Shown: positions 26,836-37,145, counted from the stretch's first letter. The stretch: 64,000 nucleotides of DNA from Flavobacterium sp. (GCA_018401995.1 JAGYJR010000007.1:1-64000); one strand, 5' to 3'. Notes: generated by a model not told the origin, from the sequence alone. Numbers and translations: made by a program.

Positions 26836-29800
26836 TTATTCTTCTAATCTGATGTCTAATCCAAGACCTTTCAATTCGTGCATTAATACGTTGAATGATT
26901 CTGGTAAACCTGGTTCTGGCATAGTTTCTCCCTTAACGATAGCTTCGTAAGTTTTAGCTCTACCAATTACATCATCGGATTTAACCGTTAAGATTTCTCT
27001 TAAGGTACTTGAAGCTCCATAAGCCTCAAGAGCCCAAACCTCCATCTCTCCGAAACGCTGACCTCCAAATTGAGCTTTACCTCCTAATGGTTGTTGCGTA
27101 ATCAATGAGTACGGTCCAATAGAACGTGCGTGCATTTTATCGTCGATCATATGTCCTAATTTCAACATGTAGATAACACCTACAGTTGCAGCTTGGTGGA
27201 AACGTTCTCCCGTTCCTCCATCATATAAATACGTATGACCGAATCTTGGAATTCCAGCTTCATCAGTAAATCCATTGATTTGATCTAATGTAGCACCATC
27301 AAAAATTGGAGTGGCAAATTTCTTACCTAATTTTTGACCTGCCCAACCTAAAACGGTTTCATAAATCTGACCAATGTTCATACGAGAAGGTACACCAAGT
27401 GGATTCAATACGATATCAACAGGAGTTCCATCTTCTAAGAATGGCATATCCTCTTGACGCACAATTCTTGCTACAATACCTTTGTTACCGTGACGACCTG
27501 CCATCTTATCACCCACTTTTAGTTTACGTTTCTTAGCAATGTAAACTTTAGCTAATTTTAAGATTCCAGCTGGTAATTCATCACCAACGGTAATAGTAAA
27601 TTTCTCTCTTCTTAACCAACCTTGTAAATCATTTAATTTGATTTTGTAGTTGTGAATTAAGTCGTTTACTAATTTATTTGTAGCGTCATCAGTAGCCCAT
27701 TGCCCTTTTGTTAAGTGAGCAAAGTCTTCTACTGCATTCAACATTTTTTGCGTGTATTTTTTACCTTTTGGTAATACTTCTTCACCCAAATCGTTCATTA
27801 CACCTTGAGATGTTTTACCATTTAAAATAGTAAACAACTTTTCAACAAGGATGTCTTTCAATTCATTGTATTTTACTTCAAACTCTAATTCAAGTTTGTC
27901 GATATCTTCCTTGTCTTTTGAACGTTTGCGTTTATCTTTAACTGCTTTAGCAAATAATTTTTTGTCTAAAACAACACCATGTAATGATGGAGAAGCTTTT
28001 AAAGAAGCATCTTTTACATCACCGGCTTTATCACCAAAGATAGCGCGTAATAATTTCTCTTCTGGTGTTGGATCTGATTCTCCTTTTGGAGTAATCTTAC
28101 CAATTAGAATGTCGCCAGGTTTAACCTCTGCACCAATTCTAATCATACCATTTTCATCCAAATCTTTAGTTGCTTCTTCAGAAACGTTAGGGATATCATT
28201 AGTTAACTCTTCGTTACCTAACTTAGTATCTCTAACCTCTAAAGAATAATCATCGATGTGAATTGAAGTAAAAATATCATCACGAACTACTTTTTCAGAA
28301 ATTACAATCGCATCCTCGAAGTTATACCCTTTCCAAGGCATGAAGGCAACTTTAAGGTTTCTACCAATTGCCAACTCTCCATTTTGCGTTGCGTATCCTT
28401 CACAAAGCACTTGTCCTTTTGTAACTCTATCCCCATTTCTTACGATAGGTTTTAAGTTAATACAGGTACTTTGATTCGTTTTTCTAAATTTGATCAACTG
28501 ATATGTTTTCTCATCTGTATCGAAACTTACCATACGCTCTTCATCAGTTCTATCATATTTGATAGTGATTTTGTCAGCATCAACGTAAGTAACAACTCCA
28601 GAACCTTCTGCATTAATTAACACTCTTGAGTCAGAAGCTACTTGTCTTTCTAAACCAGTCCCCACAATTGGAGATTCAGGTCTTAATAAAGGTACAGCTT
28701 GACGCATCATGTTTGATCCCATCAAGGCACGGTTCGCATCATCGTGCTCTAGGAAAGGAATTAATGAAGCGGAAATAGAAGCAATTTGATTTGGCGCAAC
28801 ATCAGTATAATGAACAACTGTTGGTTCAACTACTGGAAAATCACCCTCTTCACGAGCAATAACTTTATCAGCAGTAATTTTACCTTTAGCATCCATCTCG
28901 ATGTTTGCTTGCGCAATCATTTTTCCTTCTTCTTCTTCAGCACTTAAATAAATAGGTTCTGAAACAATATCAACCACTCCATTTTCTACCTTACGGTAAG
29001 GAGTTTCGATGAATCCCATGCTATTTACTTTAGCATAAACTCCAAGTGACGATATCAAACCAATGTTTGGTCCCTCAGGAGTTTCAATTGGACATAAACG
29101 TCCATAATGTGTATAGTGAACGTCACGCACCTCGAAGCCAGCTCTTTCACGAGAAAGACCACCTGGTCCAAGAGCAGACAATCTTCTCTTGTGTGTAATC
29201 TCGGCTAATGGATTGGTTTGATCCATAAACTGAGATAATTGGTTAGTTCCAAAGAATGAGTTAATAACCGATGATAATGTTTTAGCATTAATCAAATCGA
29301 TAGGTGTAAACACCTCGTTATCTCTTACATTCATTCGCTCACGGATAGTTCTAGCCATACGAGAAAGACCTACACCAAATTGTGCTGACAATTGCTCTCC
29401 AACCGTTCTAACACGACGGTTTGATAAGTGATCAATATCATCAATCTCTGCTTTAGAGTTAACTAATTCGATCAAATATTTCACAATTGTTATAATATCT
29501 TCTTTAGTCAAGACTTGTTTGTCTTTAGAAGTATCTAAACCAAGTTTTTTGTTAATTCTATAACGACCAACTTCACCTAAGTTATAACGTTGATCTGAAA
29601 AGAATAATTTATCTATGATACCACGAGCAGTTTCTTCATCAGGCGGTTCTGCATTACGCAACTGACGGTAAATGTGCTCTACGGCTTCTTTTTCTGAATT
29701 GGTAGGGTCTTTTTGTAATGTGTTGTGAATAATTGTGTAGTCTGCAGCATTACTATCTTCTTTATGAAGTAGAATTGCTTTTACATCAGCTTCAATAATT

Positions 29801-30648
29801 TCTTCAACATTATCTTTGTCTAGAATCGTATCACGATCTAAGATAATTTCATTACGTTCAATTGAAACTACTTCACCAGTGTCTTCATCAACGAAGTCTT
29901 CGTGCCATGTATTCAATACACGAGCAGCCAATCTACGACCAATATATTTTTTAATTCCTGTCTTAGAAACTTTAATTTCTTCAGCTAAGTCGAAAATTTC
30001 AAGAATATCTTTATCTCTTTCGAAACCAATAGCTCTAAATAAAGTTGTTACAGGAAGTTTTTTCTTTCTATCGATATAAGCATACATAACACTATTGATA
30101 TCGGTAGCAAATTCAATCCAAGATCCTTTAAAAGGAATAACTCTCGCTGAATAAAGTTTAGTTCCATTTGCATGGAATGACTGCCCAAAGAAAACTCCTG
30201 GTGAACGGTGCAACTGAGAAACTACTACACGTTCCGCACCATTGATAACAAAAGTACCACTAGGCGTCATGTAAGGAATAGTTCCTAAGTAAACATCTTG
30301 AACAATTGTTTCAAAATCTTCATGTTCAGGGTCAGTACAATATAGTTTCAAACGTGCTTTTAAAGGCACACTATAAGTTAGCCCTCTATCAATACACTCT
30401 TCAATTGTATAACGAGGTGGGTCAATAAAATAATCTAGGAATTCTAATACGAACTGATTTCTCGTGTCCGTGATAGGGAAATTTTCCATGAAGGTATTGT
30501 ACAGCCCTTCGTTGCCTCTTTCATCAGATTTGGTTTCCAATTGGAAAAAATCTTTAAACGATTTCACTTGAATATCTAGAAAATCTGGATATTGTGGAAT
30601 GTTTTTTGTCGAAGCAAAATTTAATCTTTCAGTCTGATTAGTTATCAT
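26836..30648 (-). CDS. rpoB: DNA-directed RNA polymerase subunit beta
   Basis: 1270 residues. Visible are the fork and rifampicin-pocket region ([38 protein letters not shown]), the conserved [10 protein letters not shown] and [24 protein letters not shown] directly before the ATG could open the frame at 30651, but [13 protein letters not shown] at 30648 is the family start. In the rifampicin cluster no resistance-type change is evident. Upstream is a 243-bp gap holding a hairpin, after rplL. Confidence 0.99.
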   Translation of the reverse strand: MITNQTERLNFASTKNIPQYPDFLDIQVKSFKDFFQLETKSDERGNEGLYNTFMENFPITDTRNQFVLEFLDYFIDPPRYTIEECIDRGLTYSVPLKARLKLYCTDPEHEDFETIVQDVYLGTIPYMTPSGTFVINGAERVVVSQLHRSPGVFFGQSFHANGTKLYSARVIPFKGSWIEFATDINSVMYAYIDRKKKLPVTTLFRAIGFERDKDILEIFDLAEEIKVSKTGIKKYIGRRLAARVLNTWHEDFVDEDTGEVVSIERNEIILDRDTILDKDNVEEIIEADVKAILLHKEDSNAADYTIIHNTLQKDPTNSEKEAVEHIYRQLRNAEPPDEETARGIIDKLFFSDQRYNLGEVGRYRINKKLGLDTSKDKQVLTKEDIITIVKYLIELVNSKAEIDDIDHLSNRRVRTVGEQLSAQFGVGLSRMARTIRERMNVRDNEVFTPIDLINAKTLSSVINSFFGTNQLSQFMDQTNPLAEITHKRRLSALGPGGLSRERAGFEVRDVHYTHYGRLCPIETPEGPNIGLISSLGVYAKVNSMGFIETPYRKVENGVVDIVSEPIYLSAEEEEGKMIAQANIEMDAKGKITADKVIAREEGDFPVVEPTVVHYTDVAPNQIASISASLIPFLEHDDANRALMGSNMMRQAVPLLRPESPIVGTGLERQVASDSRVLINAEGSGVVTYVDADKITIKYDRTDEERMVSFDTDEKTYQLIKFRKTNQSTCINLKPIVRNGDRVTKGQVLCEGYATQNGELAIGRNLKVAFMPWKGYNFEDAIVISEKVVRDDIFTSIHIDDYSLEVRDTKLGNEELTNDIPNVSEEATKDLDENGMIRIGAEVKPGDILIGKITPKGESDPTPEEKLLRAIFGDKAGDVKDASLKASPSLHGVVLDKKLFAKAVKDKRKRSKDKEDIDKLELEFEVKYNELKDILVEKLFTILNGKTSQGVMNDLGEEVLPKGKKYTQKMLNAVEDFAHLTKGQWATDDATNKLVNDLIHNYKIKLNDLQGWLRREKFTITVGDELPAGILKLAKVYIAKKRKLKVGDKMAGRHGNKGIVARIVRQEDMPFLEDGTPVDIVLNPLGVPSRMNIGQIYETVLGWAGQKLGKKFATPIFDGATLDQINGFTDEAGIPRFGHTYLYDGGTGERFHQAATVGVIYMLKLGHMIDDKMHARSIGPYSLITQQPLGGKAQFGGQRFGEMEVWALEAYGASSTLREILTVKSDDVIGRAKTYEAIVKGETMPEPGLPESFNVLMHELKGLGLDIRLEE

Positions 30649-30834
30649 CAATGGACAAAATTTTGATTTAAAAAAAGTAATTTTTGTGTAAAAAACACGG
30701 CTATTGTAATACTTCCTTTTTTTGCAACCAATACATCTTTAAAAATAAACCAGGAAAGTTAGTTTATTTTCTTTCTTCGTTATTGATAGCTTTATAACGC
30801 ATAAAAAACACAATAATTTAATATACGCAAAATG

Positions 30835-30869
30835 GTTTAGGTCTTTGAGAGCACTCTCAAGACCTAAAC
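30835..30869 (-). terminator. Hairpin between rplL and rpoB (attenuator-like)
   Basis: GTTTAGGTCTT-(T)-GAGAG pairs with CTCTC-AAGACCTAAAC around a 2-base loop, 23 bp after the rplL stop. Only a weak T-run follows on the minus strand, which fits partial termination of the kind known between rplL and rpoB in other bacteria. Confidence 0.6.
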
Positions 30870-30891
30870 CTAGCTTATTTATGAGTATAAA

Positions 30892-31263
30892 TTATTTTAA
30901 CTCAACTACAGCTCCTGCTTCTTCTAAAGCTTTCTTAAGACCTTCAGCCTCATCTTTAGAAACTCCTTCTTTAACATTTGTAGGAGCAGCATCAACTAAA
31001 TCTTTAGCTTCTTTAAGACCTAAACCAGTTAATTCTTTAACCGCTTTAACAACTCCTAATTTAGAAGCACCAGCCTCTTTTAAAACTACTGTAAACTCAG
31101 TTTGCTCAGCAGCACCAGCACCTTCACCACCACCAGCAGCAACTACTACAGCTGCAGCAGCAGGCTCGATACCATACTCATCTTTTAATATTGTTGCTAA
31201 TTCGTTAACTTCTTTTACTGTTAAGTTAACTAATTGTTCTGCGAATTGTTTCAAATCTGCCAT
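30892..31263 (-). CDS. rplL: 50S ribosomal protein bL12 (L7/L12)
   Basis: 123 residues: N-terminal dimerisation helix region ([18 protein letters not shown]), Ala/Gly-rich hinge ([19 protein letters not shown]), and the factor-binding C-terminal domain ([24 protein letters not shown] segment). Forms the ribosomal stalk with uL10. Confidence 0.98.
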   Translation of the reverse strand: MADLKQFAEQLVNLTVKEVNELATILKDEYGIEPAAAAVVVAAGGGEGAGAAEQTEFTVVLKEAGASKLGVVKAVKELTGLGLKEAKDLVDAAPTNVKEGVSKDEAEGLKKALEEAGAVVELK

Positions 31264-31318
31264 TTTTTCTATCTTTTAAAATGTTTTGTAAAAATATAAT
31301 TTATTAAGTGCGTACTTA

Positions 31319-31816
31319 TTATTCTGCTGAATCTTCCTTACCTGGTTGATTCTGAAGAGCTGCAATAACTCTTTGTGCAGGAGATTGTAATAATCCAATA
31401 ATTTGAGCGATAACTTCTTCCTTAGACTTGATAGCTACTAAGCCGTCTAATTGGTTGTCACCAATGTAAATTTCTTGGTTAATATAAGCTCCTTTTAAAA
31501 GTGGTTTATCACTTTTCTTACGGAATTCTTTAATGATTTTAGCTGGACCATTAGCAGTCTCAGAAATCATTAAAGCAGTATTACCTTTTAAAACTGAAGG
31601 TAAATCACCGTAATCATTAACAGAAGCTTCCATTGCTTTTTCTAACAATGTGTTCTTAACAACTTCTAATTTGATACCTGCTTTAAAACAAGCTCTTCTT
31701 AAATTTGAAGTAGTATCTGCATCTAATCCTGAAGTGTCTGCTAAATAAACAACGTTCACATCCGCTAAGCGTGCAGTTAAATCTTCAATAGCGATTGATT
31801 TTTCTTCTCTAGTCAT
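31319..31816 (-). CDS. rplJ: 50S ribosomal protein uL10
   Basis: 165 residues: MTREEKSIAIEDL, then the rRNA-binding domain (KAGIKLEVVKNTLLEKAM) and a short C-terminal helix that holds bL12. Flanked tightly by rplA and rplL, the standard order. Confidence 0.98.
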   Translation of the reverse strand: MTREEKSIAIEDLTARLADVNVVYLADTSGLDADTTSNLRRACFKAGIKLEVVKNTLLEKAMEASVNDYGDLPSVLKGNTALMISETANGPAKIIKEFRKKSDKPLLKGAYINQEIYIGDNQLDGLVAIKSKEEVIAQIIGLLQSPAQRVIAALQNQPGKEDSAE

Positions 31817-31838
31817 ACTAAAAATTTTTAACTACCAA

Positions 31839-32528
31839 TTATACCGCTTTAGGATCTAAAGCAATAGCAGGACTCATTGTACTTGATAAGTGAATAGACT
31901 TAATATAAGTACCTTTAGCTGCAGTTGGTTTTAATTTGATTAATGTTTGAATAATTTCGTGTGCATTATCGTAAATTTTATCAGCTTCAAAAGAAACTTT
32001 TCCGATTCCTGCATGAACGATACCAGTTTTATCAACTTTGAAGTCAATTTTACCAGCTTTTACTTCTTGAACAGCTTTAGCAACATCCATAGTTACAGTT
32101 CCTGTTTTAGGGTTTGGCATTAAACCTCTTGGTCCTAAAACACGTCCTAATGGACCTAATTTACCCATAACAGCTGGCATAGTGATGATAACATCAATAT
32201 CTGTCCAACCATCTTTGATTTTTTGAAGGTAATCATCTAAACCTACGTGGTCTGCACCAGCAGCTTTAGCTTCAGCTTCTTTATCAGGAGTAACAAGAGC
32301 TAAAACTCTTACATCTTTTCCAGTTCCATGAGGTAATGTTACAACCCCTCTTACCATTTGATTCGCTTTACGAGGATCAACTCCAAGTTTTACAGCGATA
32401 TCAACAGACTCATCAAATTTAGCAGAAGCAACAGCTTTAATTAACGCAGATGCGTCTTTTAAACTGTATAATTTGTTCTTTTCAATTTTAGATGCAGCCT
32501 CTTTTTGCTTTTTAGTCAATTTTGCCAT
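31839..32528 (-). CDS. rplA: 50S ribosomal protein uL1
   Basis: 229 residues with the family signatures [23 protein letters not shown] and [16 protein letters not shown]1 stalk protein, in many bacteria also a repressor of its own operon. Follows rplK by 18 bp. Confidence 0.98.
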   Translation of the reverse strand: MAKLTKKQKEAASKIEKNKLYSLKDASALIKAVASAKFDESVDIAVKLGVDPRKANQMVRGVVTLPHGTGKDVRVLALVTPDKEAEAKAAGADHVGLDDYLQKIKDGWTDIDVIITMPAVMGKLGPLGRVLGPRGLMPNPKTGTVTMDVAKAVQEVKAGKIDFKVDKTGIVHAGIGKVSFEADKIYDNAHEIIQTLIKLKPTAAKGTYIKSIHLSSTMSPAIALDPKAV

Positions 32529-32546
32529 GTCTAATTCTTTTAACGA

Positions 32547-32984
32547 TTAAAAAGGAGCATCTCCTGTTACTGTAATACCCATAGATCTTGCAGTTCCAGC
32601 AATCATACTCATAGCTTTTTCTAATGTAAAAGCGTTTAAGTCTGCCATTTTGTCTTCTGCAATAGCTTTGATTTGATCCCAAGTAACACTAGCTACTTTC
32701 TTACGATTTGGTTGGCCAGAACCAGACTTAATTTTAGCCGCATCTAATAACTGAATTGCAGCCGGTGGCGTTTTAACAACAAAGTCAAAAGACTTGTCTT
32801 TGTACACAGTAATTTGTACTGGTAACACTTTGCCAGGTTTATCTTGTGTTCTTGCATTAAACTGCTTACAGAACTCCATGATGTTAACTCCAGCAGCCCC
32901 CAAAGCAGGTCCAACCGGTGGCGATGGATTCGCAGCACCTCCCTTAACTTGTAGTTTAACTACTTTACTAATTTCTTTTGCCAT
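32547..32984 (-). CDS. rplK: 50S ribosomal protein uL11
   Basis: 145 residues: [20 protein letters not shown] and the C-terminal RNA-binding domain with [13 protein letters not shown]. Part of the GTPase-associated centre. Confidence 0.98.
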   Translation of the reverse strand: MAKEISKVVKLQVKGGAANPSPPVGPALGAAGVNIMEFCKQFNARTQDKPGKVLPVQITVYKDKSFDFVVKTPPAAIQLLDAAKIKSGSGQPNRKKVASVTWDQIKAIAEDKMADLNAFTLEKAMSMIAGTARSMGITVTGDAPF

Positions 32985-33050
32985 TTTCTTTTAAAAATTT
33001 AGCACATCTAACAATTGGAAGCGAAGATGTGAGTGTATATGTAACAAAAA

Positions 33051-33602
33051 TTATACTTTTTCTACTTGCATAAAACTTAACTCTAATGGTGTTTTTCTTC
33101 CAAAAATTTTCACCATAACTTCAAGTTTACGCTTTTCGTCGTTAACCTTTTCAATCGTTCCATTGAAACCATTGAAAGGACCATCGATTACTTTTACTGT
33201 TTCGCCAATAGTATATGGAATTGAAACATTATCAACTTTAACTGATAATTCATCCACTTTTCCTAACATCCTATTAACTTCTGACTGACGTAGCGGCACA
33301 GGCTCACCACCTTTTGTTTCACCTAAAAAACCAATTACACCAGGTATCGATTTAATAATGTGAGGTATTTCACCTGCTAGATTAGCTTCAATCATAATAT
33401 AACCCGGAAAGTAAACTCTTTCCTTAGCTATTTTTTTACCATCTCGTACTTGAACCACTTTTTCAGTTGGCACCAAAACTTGAGAGATAAAATCTGACAT
33501 CCCTAAACGAGCAGCCTCAGTTTCAATATAGGTTTTAACTTTATTTTCTTGTCCACTAACCGCTCTTACAACGTACCATTTTTTAACATTGTTTTCTGCC
33601 AT
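33051..33602 (-). CDS. nusG: Transcription termination/antitermination protein NusG
   Basis: 183 residues. NGN domain (WYVVRAVSGQENKVKTYIE; YFPGYIMIEANL) binds the RNA polymerase clamp, and a C-terminal KOW domain (VKVIDGPFNGFNGTIEKV) binds Rho or ribosomal protein S10. Stop of secE is 6 bp upstream, so both are cotranscribed. Confidence 0.98.
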   Translation of the reverse strand: MAENNVKKWYVVRAVSGQENKVKTYIETEAARLGMSDFISQVLVPTEKVVQVRDGKKIAKERVYFPGYIMIEANLAGEIPHIIKSIPGVIGFLGETKGGEPVPLRQSEVNRMLGKVDELSVKVDNVSIPYTIGETVKVIDGPFNGFNGTIEKVNDEKRKLEVMVKIFGRKTPLELSFMQVEKV

Positions 33603-33608
33603 AATAAA

Positions 33609-33803
33609 TTATTTTAGAATGTTAAAAAATCCTTCTAGAGCTTTTACAAACAATTGGTCTACACCATACGTCAAAAGCGCGAATATAACCGAAAATACCG
33701 CAACGATAATAGTTAAACGTTGTACTTCAGCCCATTCTGGCCAAGTCACATTGCTTTTCAATTCTTGAAACGCTTCAGATATATAATTAACGAATTTTGT
33801 CAT
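33609..33803 (-). CDS. secE: Preprotein translocase subunit SecE
   Basis: 64 residues. KFVNYISEAFQELKSNVTWP and EWAEVQRLTIIVAVFSVIF form the amphipathic helix and single membrane helix of short SecE. The longer open frame (from 33863) runs into the tRNA-Trp gene, so the ATG at 33803 is the start. Confidence 0.96.
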   Translation of the reverse strand: MTKFVNYISEAFQELKSNVTWPEWAEVQRLTIIVAVFSVIFALLTYGVDQLFVKALEGFFNILK

Positions 33804-33817
33804 TACTTTATAATTTG

Positions 33818-33889
33818 CACGGGCGGAGGGATTCGAACCCCCATCAATGGTTTTGGAGACCACTATACTAGCCCTTGTACTACGCCCGT
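33818..33889 (-). tRNA. tRNA-Trp (CCA)
   Basis: Cloverleaf on the minus strand: acceptor ACGGGCG/CGCCCGT, anticodon loop CTCCAAA with anticodon CCA at 33854-33856, T arm with TTCGAAT. CCA end not encoded. Lies between tuf and secE, as usual in Bacteroidota. Confidence 0.95.
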
Positions 33890-33895
33890 TTGTTT

Positions 33896-33927
33896 AAGCC
33901 AGTTGACGCAAAAGCATCAACTGGCTT
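33896..33927 (-). terminator. Hairpin between tuf and tRNA-Trp
   Basis: On the minus strand AAGCCAGTTGATGC and GCGTCAACTGGCTT pair (one G-T) around TTTT. No long T-run follows, so it may be a weak terminator or a processing site releasing tRNA-Trp from the tuf message. Confidence 0.6.
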
Positions 33928-33951
33928 TAAAAATATTATTTAAACTTATAA

Positions 33952-35139
33952 TTAGTCTAAAATTTCAGTTACCTGACCAGCACCTACTGTTCTACCACCT
34001 TCACGGATAGCAAAACGTAAACCTACTGATAAAGCGATAGGGCTTAATAATTGAACATCAATTGTTAAGTTATCACCAGGCATAACCATTTCTACACCAG
34101 CTGGTAAAGAAATTGTACCAGTTACGTCAGTTGTACGTACATAGAACTGAGGACGGTAGTTATTGTGGAATGGAGTATGACGTCCACCTTCTTCTTTTTT
34201 CAAGATATACACCTCAGCTTTGAAATGAGCGTGTGGCTTAACAGATCCTGGCTTAATAATAACCATTCCTCTTTTGATATCTTCTTTAGCGATACCTCTT
34301 AATAATAAACCTACGTTATCACCAGCTTCACCTCTATCAAGGATTTTACGGAACATCTCAACTCCTGTAATAGTAGAAGTTAATTTTTCAGCTCCCATAC
34401 CAATAATTTCTACTGGATCACCTGTATTAGCAACACCTGTTTCGATACGACCTGTAGCAACAGTTCCACGACCAGTAATTGTAAATACATCTTCAACTGG
34501 CATCAAGAATGGTTTTTCAACGTCACGAACTGGTAATTCAATCCAGTTGTCAACAGCCTCCATTAAACTCATAACAGTTTCAACCCATTTTGGCTCACCG
34601 TTTAACGCTCCTAAAGCAGATCCTTGGATAACTGGTCCATTATCACCATCATACTGATAGAAAGATAATAAATCTCTGATTTCCATTTCAACAAGCTCTA
34701 ATAATTCAGCATCATCAACCATATCCACTTTGTTCATGAATACAACCATTCTAGGCACACCTACTTGACGACCTAAAAGAATGTGCTCTCTTGTTTGTGG
34801 CATAGGACCATCTGTAGCAGCAACTACTAAGATAGCACCGTCCATTTGAGCAGCACCTGTAACCATGTTCTTCACGTAATCCGCGTGACCTGGACAGTCA
34901 ACGTGTGCATAGTGACGATTTGCTGTTGAATACTCAACGTGAGATGTATTAATTGTAATACCTCTTTCTTTTTCTTCTGGAGCGTTATCAATCTGATCGA
35001 AAGATTTTGCTTCTGAAAGACCTGCATCAGCCAATACTTTAGTAATAGCTGCAGTCAAAGTTGTTTTACCGTGATCTACGTGTCCGATAGTACCGATATT
35101 TAAGTGCGGTTTCGAACGATCGAATGTTTCCTTTGCCAT
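33952..35139 (-). CDS. tuf: Elongation factor Tu
   Basis: 395 residues. G1 [11 protein letters not shown]2 region [13 protein letters not shown]3 DCPGHADY, G4 NKVD and G5 SALGAL (in QGSALGAL), then beta-barrel domains 2 and 3. Delivers aminoacyl-tRNA to the ribosome. Set between tRNA-Thr(GGT) and tRNA-Trp. Confidence 0.99.
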   Translation of the reverse strand: MAKETFDRSKPHLNIGTIGHVDHGKTTLTAAITKVLADAGLSEAKSFDQIDNAPEEKERGITINTSHVEYSTANRHYAHVDCPGHADYVKNMVTGAAQMDGAILVVAATDGPMPQTREHILLGRQVGVPRMVVFMNKVDMVDDAELLELVEMEIRDLLSFYQYDGDNGPVIQGSALGALNGEPKWVETVMSLMEAVDNWIELPVRDVEKPFLMPVEDVFTITGRGTVATGRIETGVANTGDPVEIIGMGAEKLTSTITGVEMFRKILDRGEAGDNVGLLLRGIAKEDIKRGMVIIKPGSVKPHAHFKAEVYILKKEEGGRHTPFHNNYRPQFYVRTTDVTGTISLPAGVEMVMPGDNLTIDVQLLSPIALSVGLRFAIREGGRTVGAGQVTEILD

Positions 35140-35176
35140 GACTTAATAATTTAATCTTAGTTTATATATTAGTGTT

Positions 35177-35184
35177 CAAAATTA
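35177..35184 (-). promoter_or_regulatory. Possible -7 box (TAATTTTG) for tuf
   Basis: TAnnTTTG match on the minus strand in the short gap between tRNA-Thr(GGT) and tuf, 37 bp before the tuf ATG. The upstream element would lie within the tRNA gene, so cotranscription with the tRNAs is equally possible. Confidence 0.35.
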
Positions 35185-35196
35185 TACACATTTAAG

Positions 35197-35268
35197 AGCC
35201 AATGACGGGAATTGAACCCGTGACCTCTTCCTTACCAAGGAAGCACTCTACCCCTGAGCTACACCGGC
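35197..35268 (-). tRNA. tRNA-Thr (GGT)
   Basis: Acceptor GCCGGTG/CATTGGC (two G-T), anticodon stem CTTCC/GGAAG with loop TTGGTAA (anticodon GGT), T arm with TTCAATT. First tRNA upstream of tuf. Confidence 0.95.
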
Positions 35269-35307
35269 TTTTGTGAGTTCAGAAGTTAAAATTAAAAAAT
35301 AGAAAAA

Positions 35308-35336
35308 TCTAAATTCTAAATCTTAAATTCTTAATT
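35308..35336. repeat. Heptamer tract between tRNA genes
   Basis: TCTAAAT, TCTAAAT, CTTAAAT and TCTTAAT-like units, the same type as upstream of lipA, fill the spacer between tRNA-Thr(GGT) and tRNA-Tyr. Confidence 0.6.
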
Positions 35337-35337
35337 G

Positions 35338-35419
35338 TGGGGAGAGCAGGATTCGAACCTGCGAAGACGTAGTCAGCGGATTTACAGTCCGCCCTCGTTG
35401 GCCGCTTGAGTATCTCCCC
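35338..35419 (-). tRNA. tRNA-Tyr (GTA)
   Basis: Acceptor GGGGAGA/TCTCCCC, anticodon loop CTGTAAA (GTA), a long variable arm as expected for a class II tRNA, and a T loop TTCGAAT. 82 nt. Confidence 0.95.
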
Positions 35420-35452
35420 AAACCTTTTATTTTCAATTACTTAAAGAACTTG

Positions 35453-35528
35453 AGCCGATGGAGGGACTCGAACCCACGACCTGCTGATTACAAATCAGCT
35501 GCTCTAGCCAGCTGAGCTACACCGGCGG
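35453..35528 (-). tRNA. tRNA-Thr (TGT)
   Basis: Acceptor GCCGGTG/CATCGGC, anticodon stem CTGAT/ATCAG with loop TTGTA region (anticodon TGT), T loop TTCGAGT. First gene of the tRNA-tuf cluster. Confidence 0.95.
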
Positions 35529-35546
35529 CTTTTAATTACTTTCAAT

Positions 35547-35576
35547 AAAAAAAGTCCGCTATTTCTAACGGACTGC
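35547..35576 (-). terminator. Rho-independent terminator after hpf
   Basis: On the minus strand AGTCCG and CGGACT flank a 10-base loop and are followed by seven T's. It separates xerC-hpf from the tRNA-tuf cluster. Confidence 0.85.
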
Positions 35577-35631
35577 AAATGTATATAATTTATTTTTTAA
35601 TCAAAACTTTTTTTGTGTTTTTTTTCAGTTC

Positions 35632-35931
35632 TTAATGAGAACTTAATTTTTCCTTTCTTTTTACCAATACTCTTTCTAGTGCATCTGAAGCTAAATCAGC
35701 AGCTTCTTCAAAGGTTTTATTTGTTTTTTTTACGATAAATTCATCTCCAGGAACAAGAATTTTTATCTCTACCGTTTTATTTTCTTTATCACTTGTATTT
35801 TCTAACTTCAAAAAAACATCAGAAGAAACAACTCGATCATAATATTTTTCCAATTTATCCAATCGCTCTTGAACAAAATCAACCAGTTTTTTGTCGATTG
35901 TAAAATTCACTGCATGCACATTTACTTTCAT
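35632..35931 (-). CDS. hpf: Ribosome hibernation promoting factor (HPF/RaiA family, short)
   Basis: 99 residues. MKVNVHAVNFTIDKKLVDFV, DVFLKLE and EEAADLASDALERVLVKRKE are typical of the short HPF/YfiA fold that binds the decoding site of idle ribosomes. No C-terminal dimerisation domain. It begins 24 bp past the xerC stop and ends before a strong terminator. Confidence 0.94.
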   Translation of the reverse strand: MKVNVHAVNFTIDKKLVDFVQERLDKLEKYYDRVVSSDVFLKLENTSDKENKTVEIKILVPGDEFIVKKTNKTFEEAADLASDALERVLVKRKEKLSSH

Positions 35932-35955
35932 ACTTATAGTGTTTAGTTAAACAAA

Positions 35956-36852
35956 TTATTTTTGACTTCTTGGATGTGCTCCTTCATAAATTTTCTTCAA
36001 TTCCGCCAAACTACTATGCGTATAAATTTGAGTTGAAGACAAACTTGCATGACCAAGCAATTCTTTAACCGAATTTAAATCAGCACCATTATTCAAAAGA
36101 TGCGTTGCAAAAGTGTGACGAAGAACATGCGGACTTTTTTTTACTTTTTGAGACACACTACTAAAGTAATCATTTATTAATCGATAAACAAATGATTCAC
36201 TAATTTTATTTCCCTTTTTTGACAATATTAACACCTCGGAATTTAAATTTTCAAAAGTAGTTTTAATGAGTTGTTGATATTTCATCAATAAAGAAATCGT
36301 ACATGGCAAAAGCGGGATAATTCGCTCTTTATTTCTTTTGCCAATAACTTTTAATGATTTGTTAGCAAAATCAATATTACTTACAGTGAGAGAAATTAAC
36401 TCTGCACGACGCATTCCTGTAGTATAAAACAACTCAATAATTAATCGGTTTCGAATTCCTTCAAAATCATCCGGAAAATCATTTTCTTCAAAAACCGCAA
36501 CGGTTTCCGTAACCGAAAAAGGGATTTGAACTTTTTTGGGCACTTTTAAAGATTTATGCTTCAATAAAGGATTCGCATCAATCGCTTTGATTTTTAACAA
36601 AAACTTGTAAAACGACTTTAAAGAAGAAATCTTTCGATTGATTGTTTTGTTAGCGTTATTGTTTTCTACCAAAAAAACAATCCAACTTCTTATAACACCA
36701 TAAGCAACATCTTTTAAATCAATAGCATCATAACAAGTATTTAAATACGTTTCAAAAGCCAAAATATCATTCAAATAAGCATTTACAGTTAAAGCAGAAT
36801 AATTTTTCTCCTTAATTAAATACTCCTGATACGCCTTTACATTATTATCCAT
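35956..36852 (-). CDS. xerC: Tyrosine recombinase XerC
   Basis: 298 residues. An N-terminal core-binding domain (about 1-100) and a catalytic domain with Arg148 (YTTGMRRAEL), Lys172 (VIGKRNKERIIPL), His242 and Arg245 (HVLRHTFATHLL), His268 (LLGHAS) and nucleophile Tyr277 (STQIYTH). Resolves chromosome dimers with XerD at dif. An in-frame earlier start (36885) lies in the promoter, so the ATG at 36852 is used. Confidence 0.95.
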   Translation of the reverse strand: MDNNVKAYQEYLIKEKNYSALTVNAYLNDILAFETYLNTCYDAIDLKDVAYGVIRSWIVFLVENNNANKTINRKISSLKSFYKFLLKIKAIDANPLLKHKSLKVPKKVQIPFSVTETVAVFEENDFPDDFEGIRNRLIIELFYTTGMRRAELISLTVSNIDFANKSLKVIGKRNKERIIPLLPCTISLLMKYQQLIKTTFENLNSEVLILSKKGNKISESFVYRLINDYFSSVSQKVKKSPHVLRHTFATHLLNNGADLNSVKELLGHASLSSTQIYTHSSLAELKKIYEGAHPRSQK

Positions 36853-36864
36853 AGTTCTAAAAAC

Positions 36865-36911
36865 AAAAAAAACCGCTTGTAACAAAGATAAACTTTATTA
36901 CAAAACGGTTT
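36865..36911 (-). terminator. Terminator of rpsU, overlapping the xerC promoter
   Basis: On the minus strand AAACCG-(TT)-TTGTAA-TAAAG pairs with CTTTG-TTACAAG-CGGTTT around TTTAT, and eight T's follow. The xerC -7 box (36883-36890) lies in the loop and descending arm. Confidence 0.85.
36883..36890 (-). promoter_or_regulatory. -7 promoter box (TATCTTTG) for xerC
   Basis: Exact TAnnTTTG on the minus strand, 30 bp before the xerC ATG, inside the rpsU terminator hairpin. Confidence 0.6.
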
Positions 36912-36932
36912 AATAAATTGAATTCAAAAATA

Positions 36933-37127
36933 TTAGATTTCTATTGAATCTCTTAATCTTTGAATATAAGCTGCTTTTTGAACTTTCATTCTATTAGTAA
37001 CAGATGGCTTAATAAAAGCTTGACGAGCTCTTAATTGACGTACTGTTCCTGTTTTATCGAATTTTCTTTTGTAACGCTTTAGCGCTTTATCGATATTTTC
37101 TCCGTCTTTAATTGGTATAATTAACAT
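36933..37127 (-). CDS. rpsU: 30S ribosomal protein bS21
   Basis: 64 residues, basic: IPIKDGENIDKALKRYKRKF and VRQLRARQAFIKPS. bS21 sits next to the 3' end of 16S rRNA. In Flavobacterium johnsoniae the anti-Shine-Dalgarno sequence is known to be held by bS21, bS18 and bS6, and rpsU translation is thought to respond to ribosomes lacking bS21. This gene has the strong Shine-Dalgarno at 37136-37145 expected for that control. Own promoter and terminator. Confidence 0.97.
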   Translation of the reverse strand: MLIIPIKDGENIDKALKRYKRKFDKTGTVRQLRARQAFIKPSVTNRMKVQKAAYIQRLRDSIEI

Positions 37128-37135
37128 AATTTAGG

Positions 37136-37145
37136 CACCCCCTTT
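37136..37145 (-). promoter_or_regulatory. Exceptionally strong Shine-Dalgarno of rpsU
   Basis: On the minus strand AAAGGGGGTG, 8 nt before the ATG, pairs over ten positions (one G-U) with the 16S end expected for this phylum (ACCUCCUUU). I saw no comparably strong site at the other starts whose upstream sequence I read out, though I did not survey all of them. Confidence 0.85.

Noticed and set aside
33804..33863. Longer SecE frame
   Set aside because: It runs through the tRNA-Trp gene.
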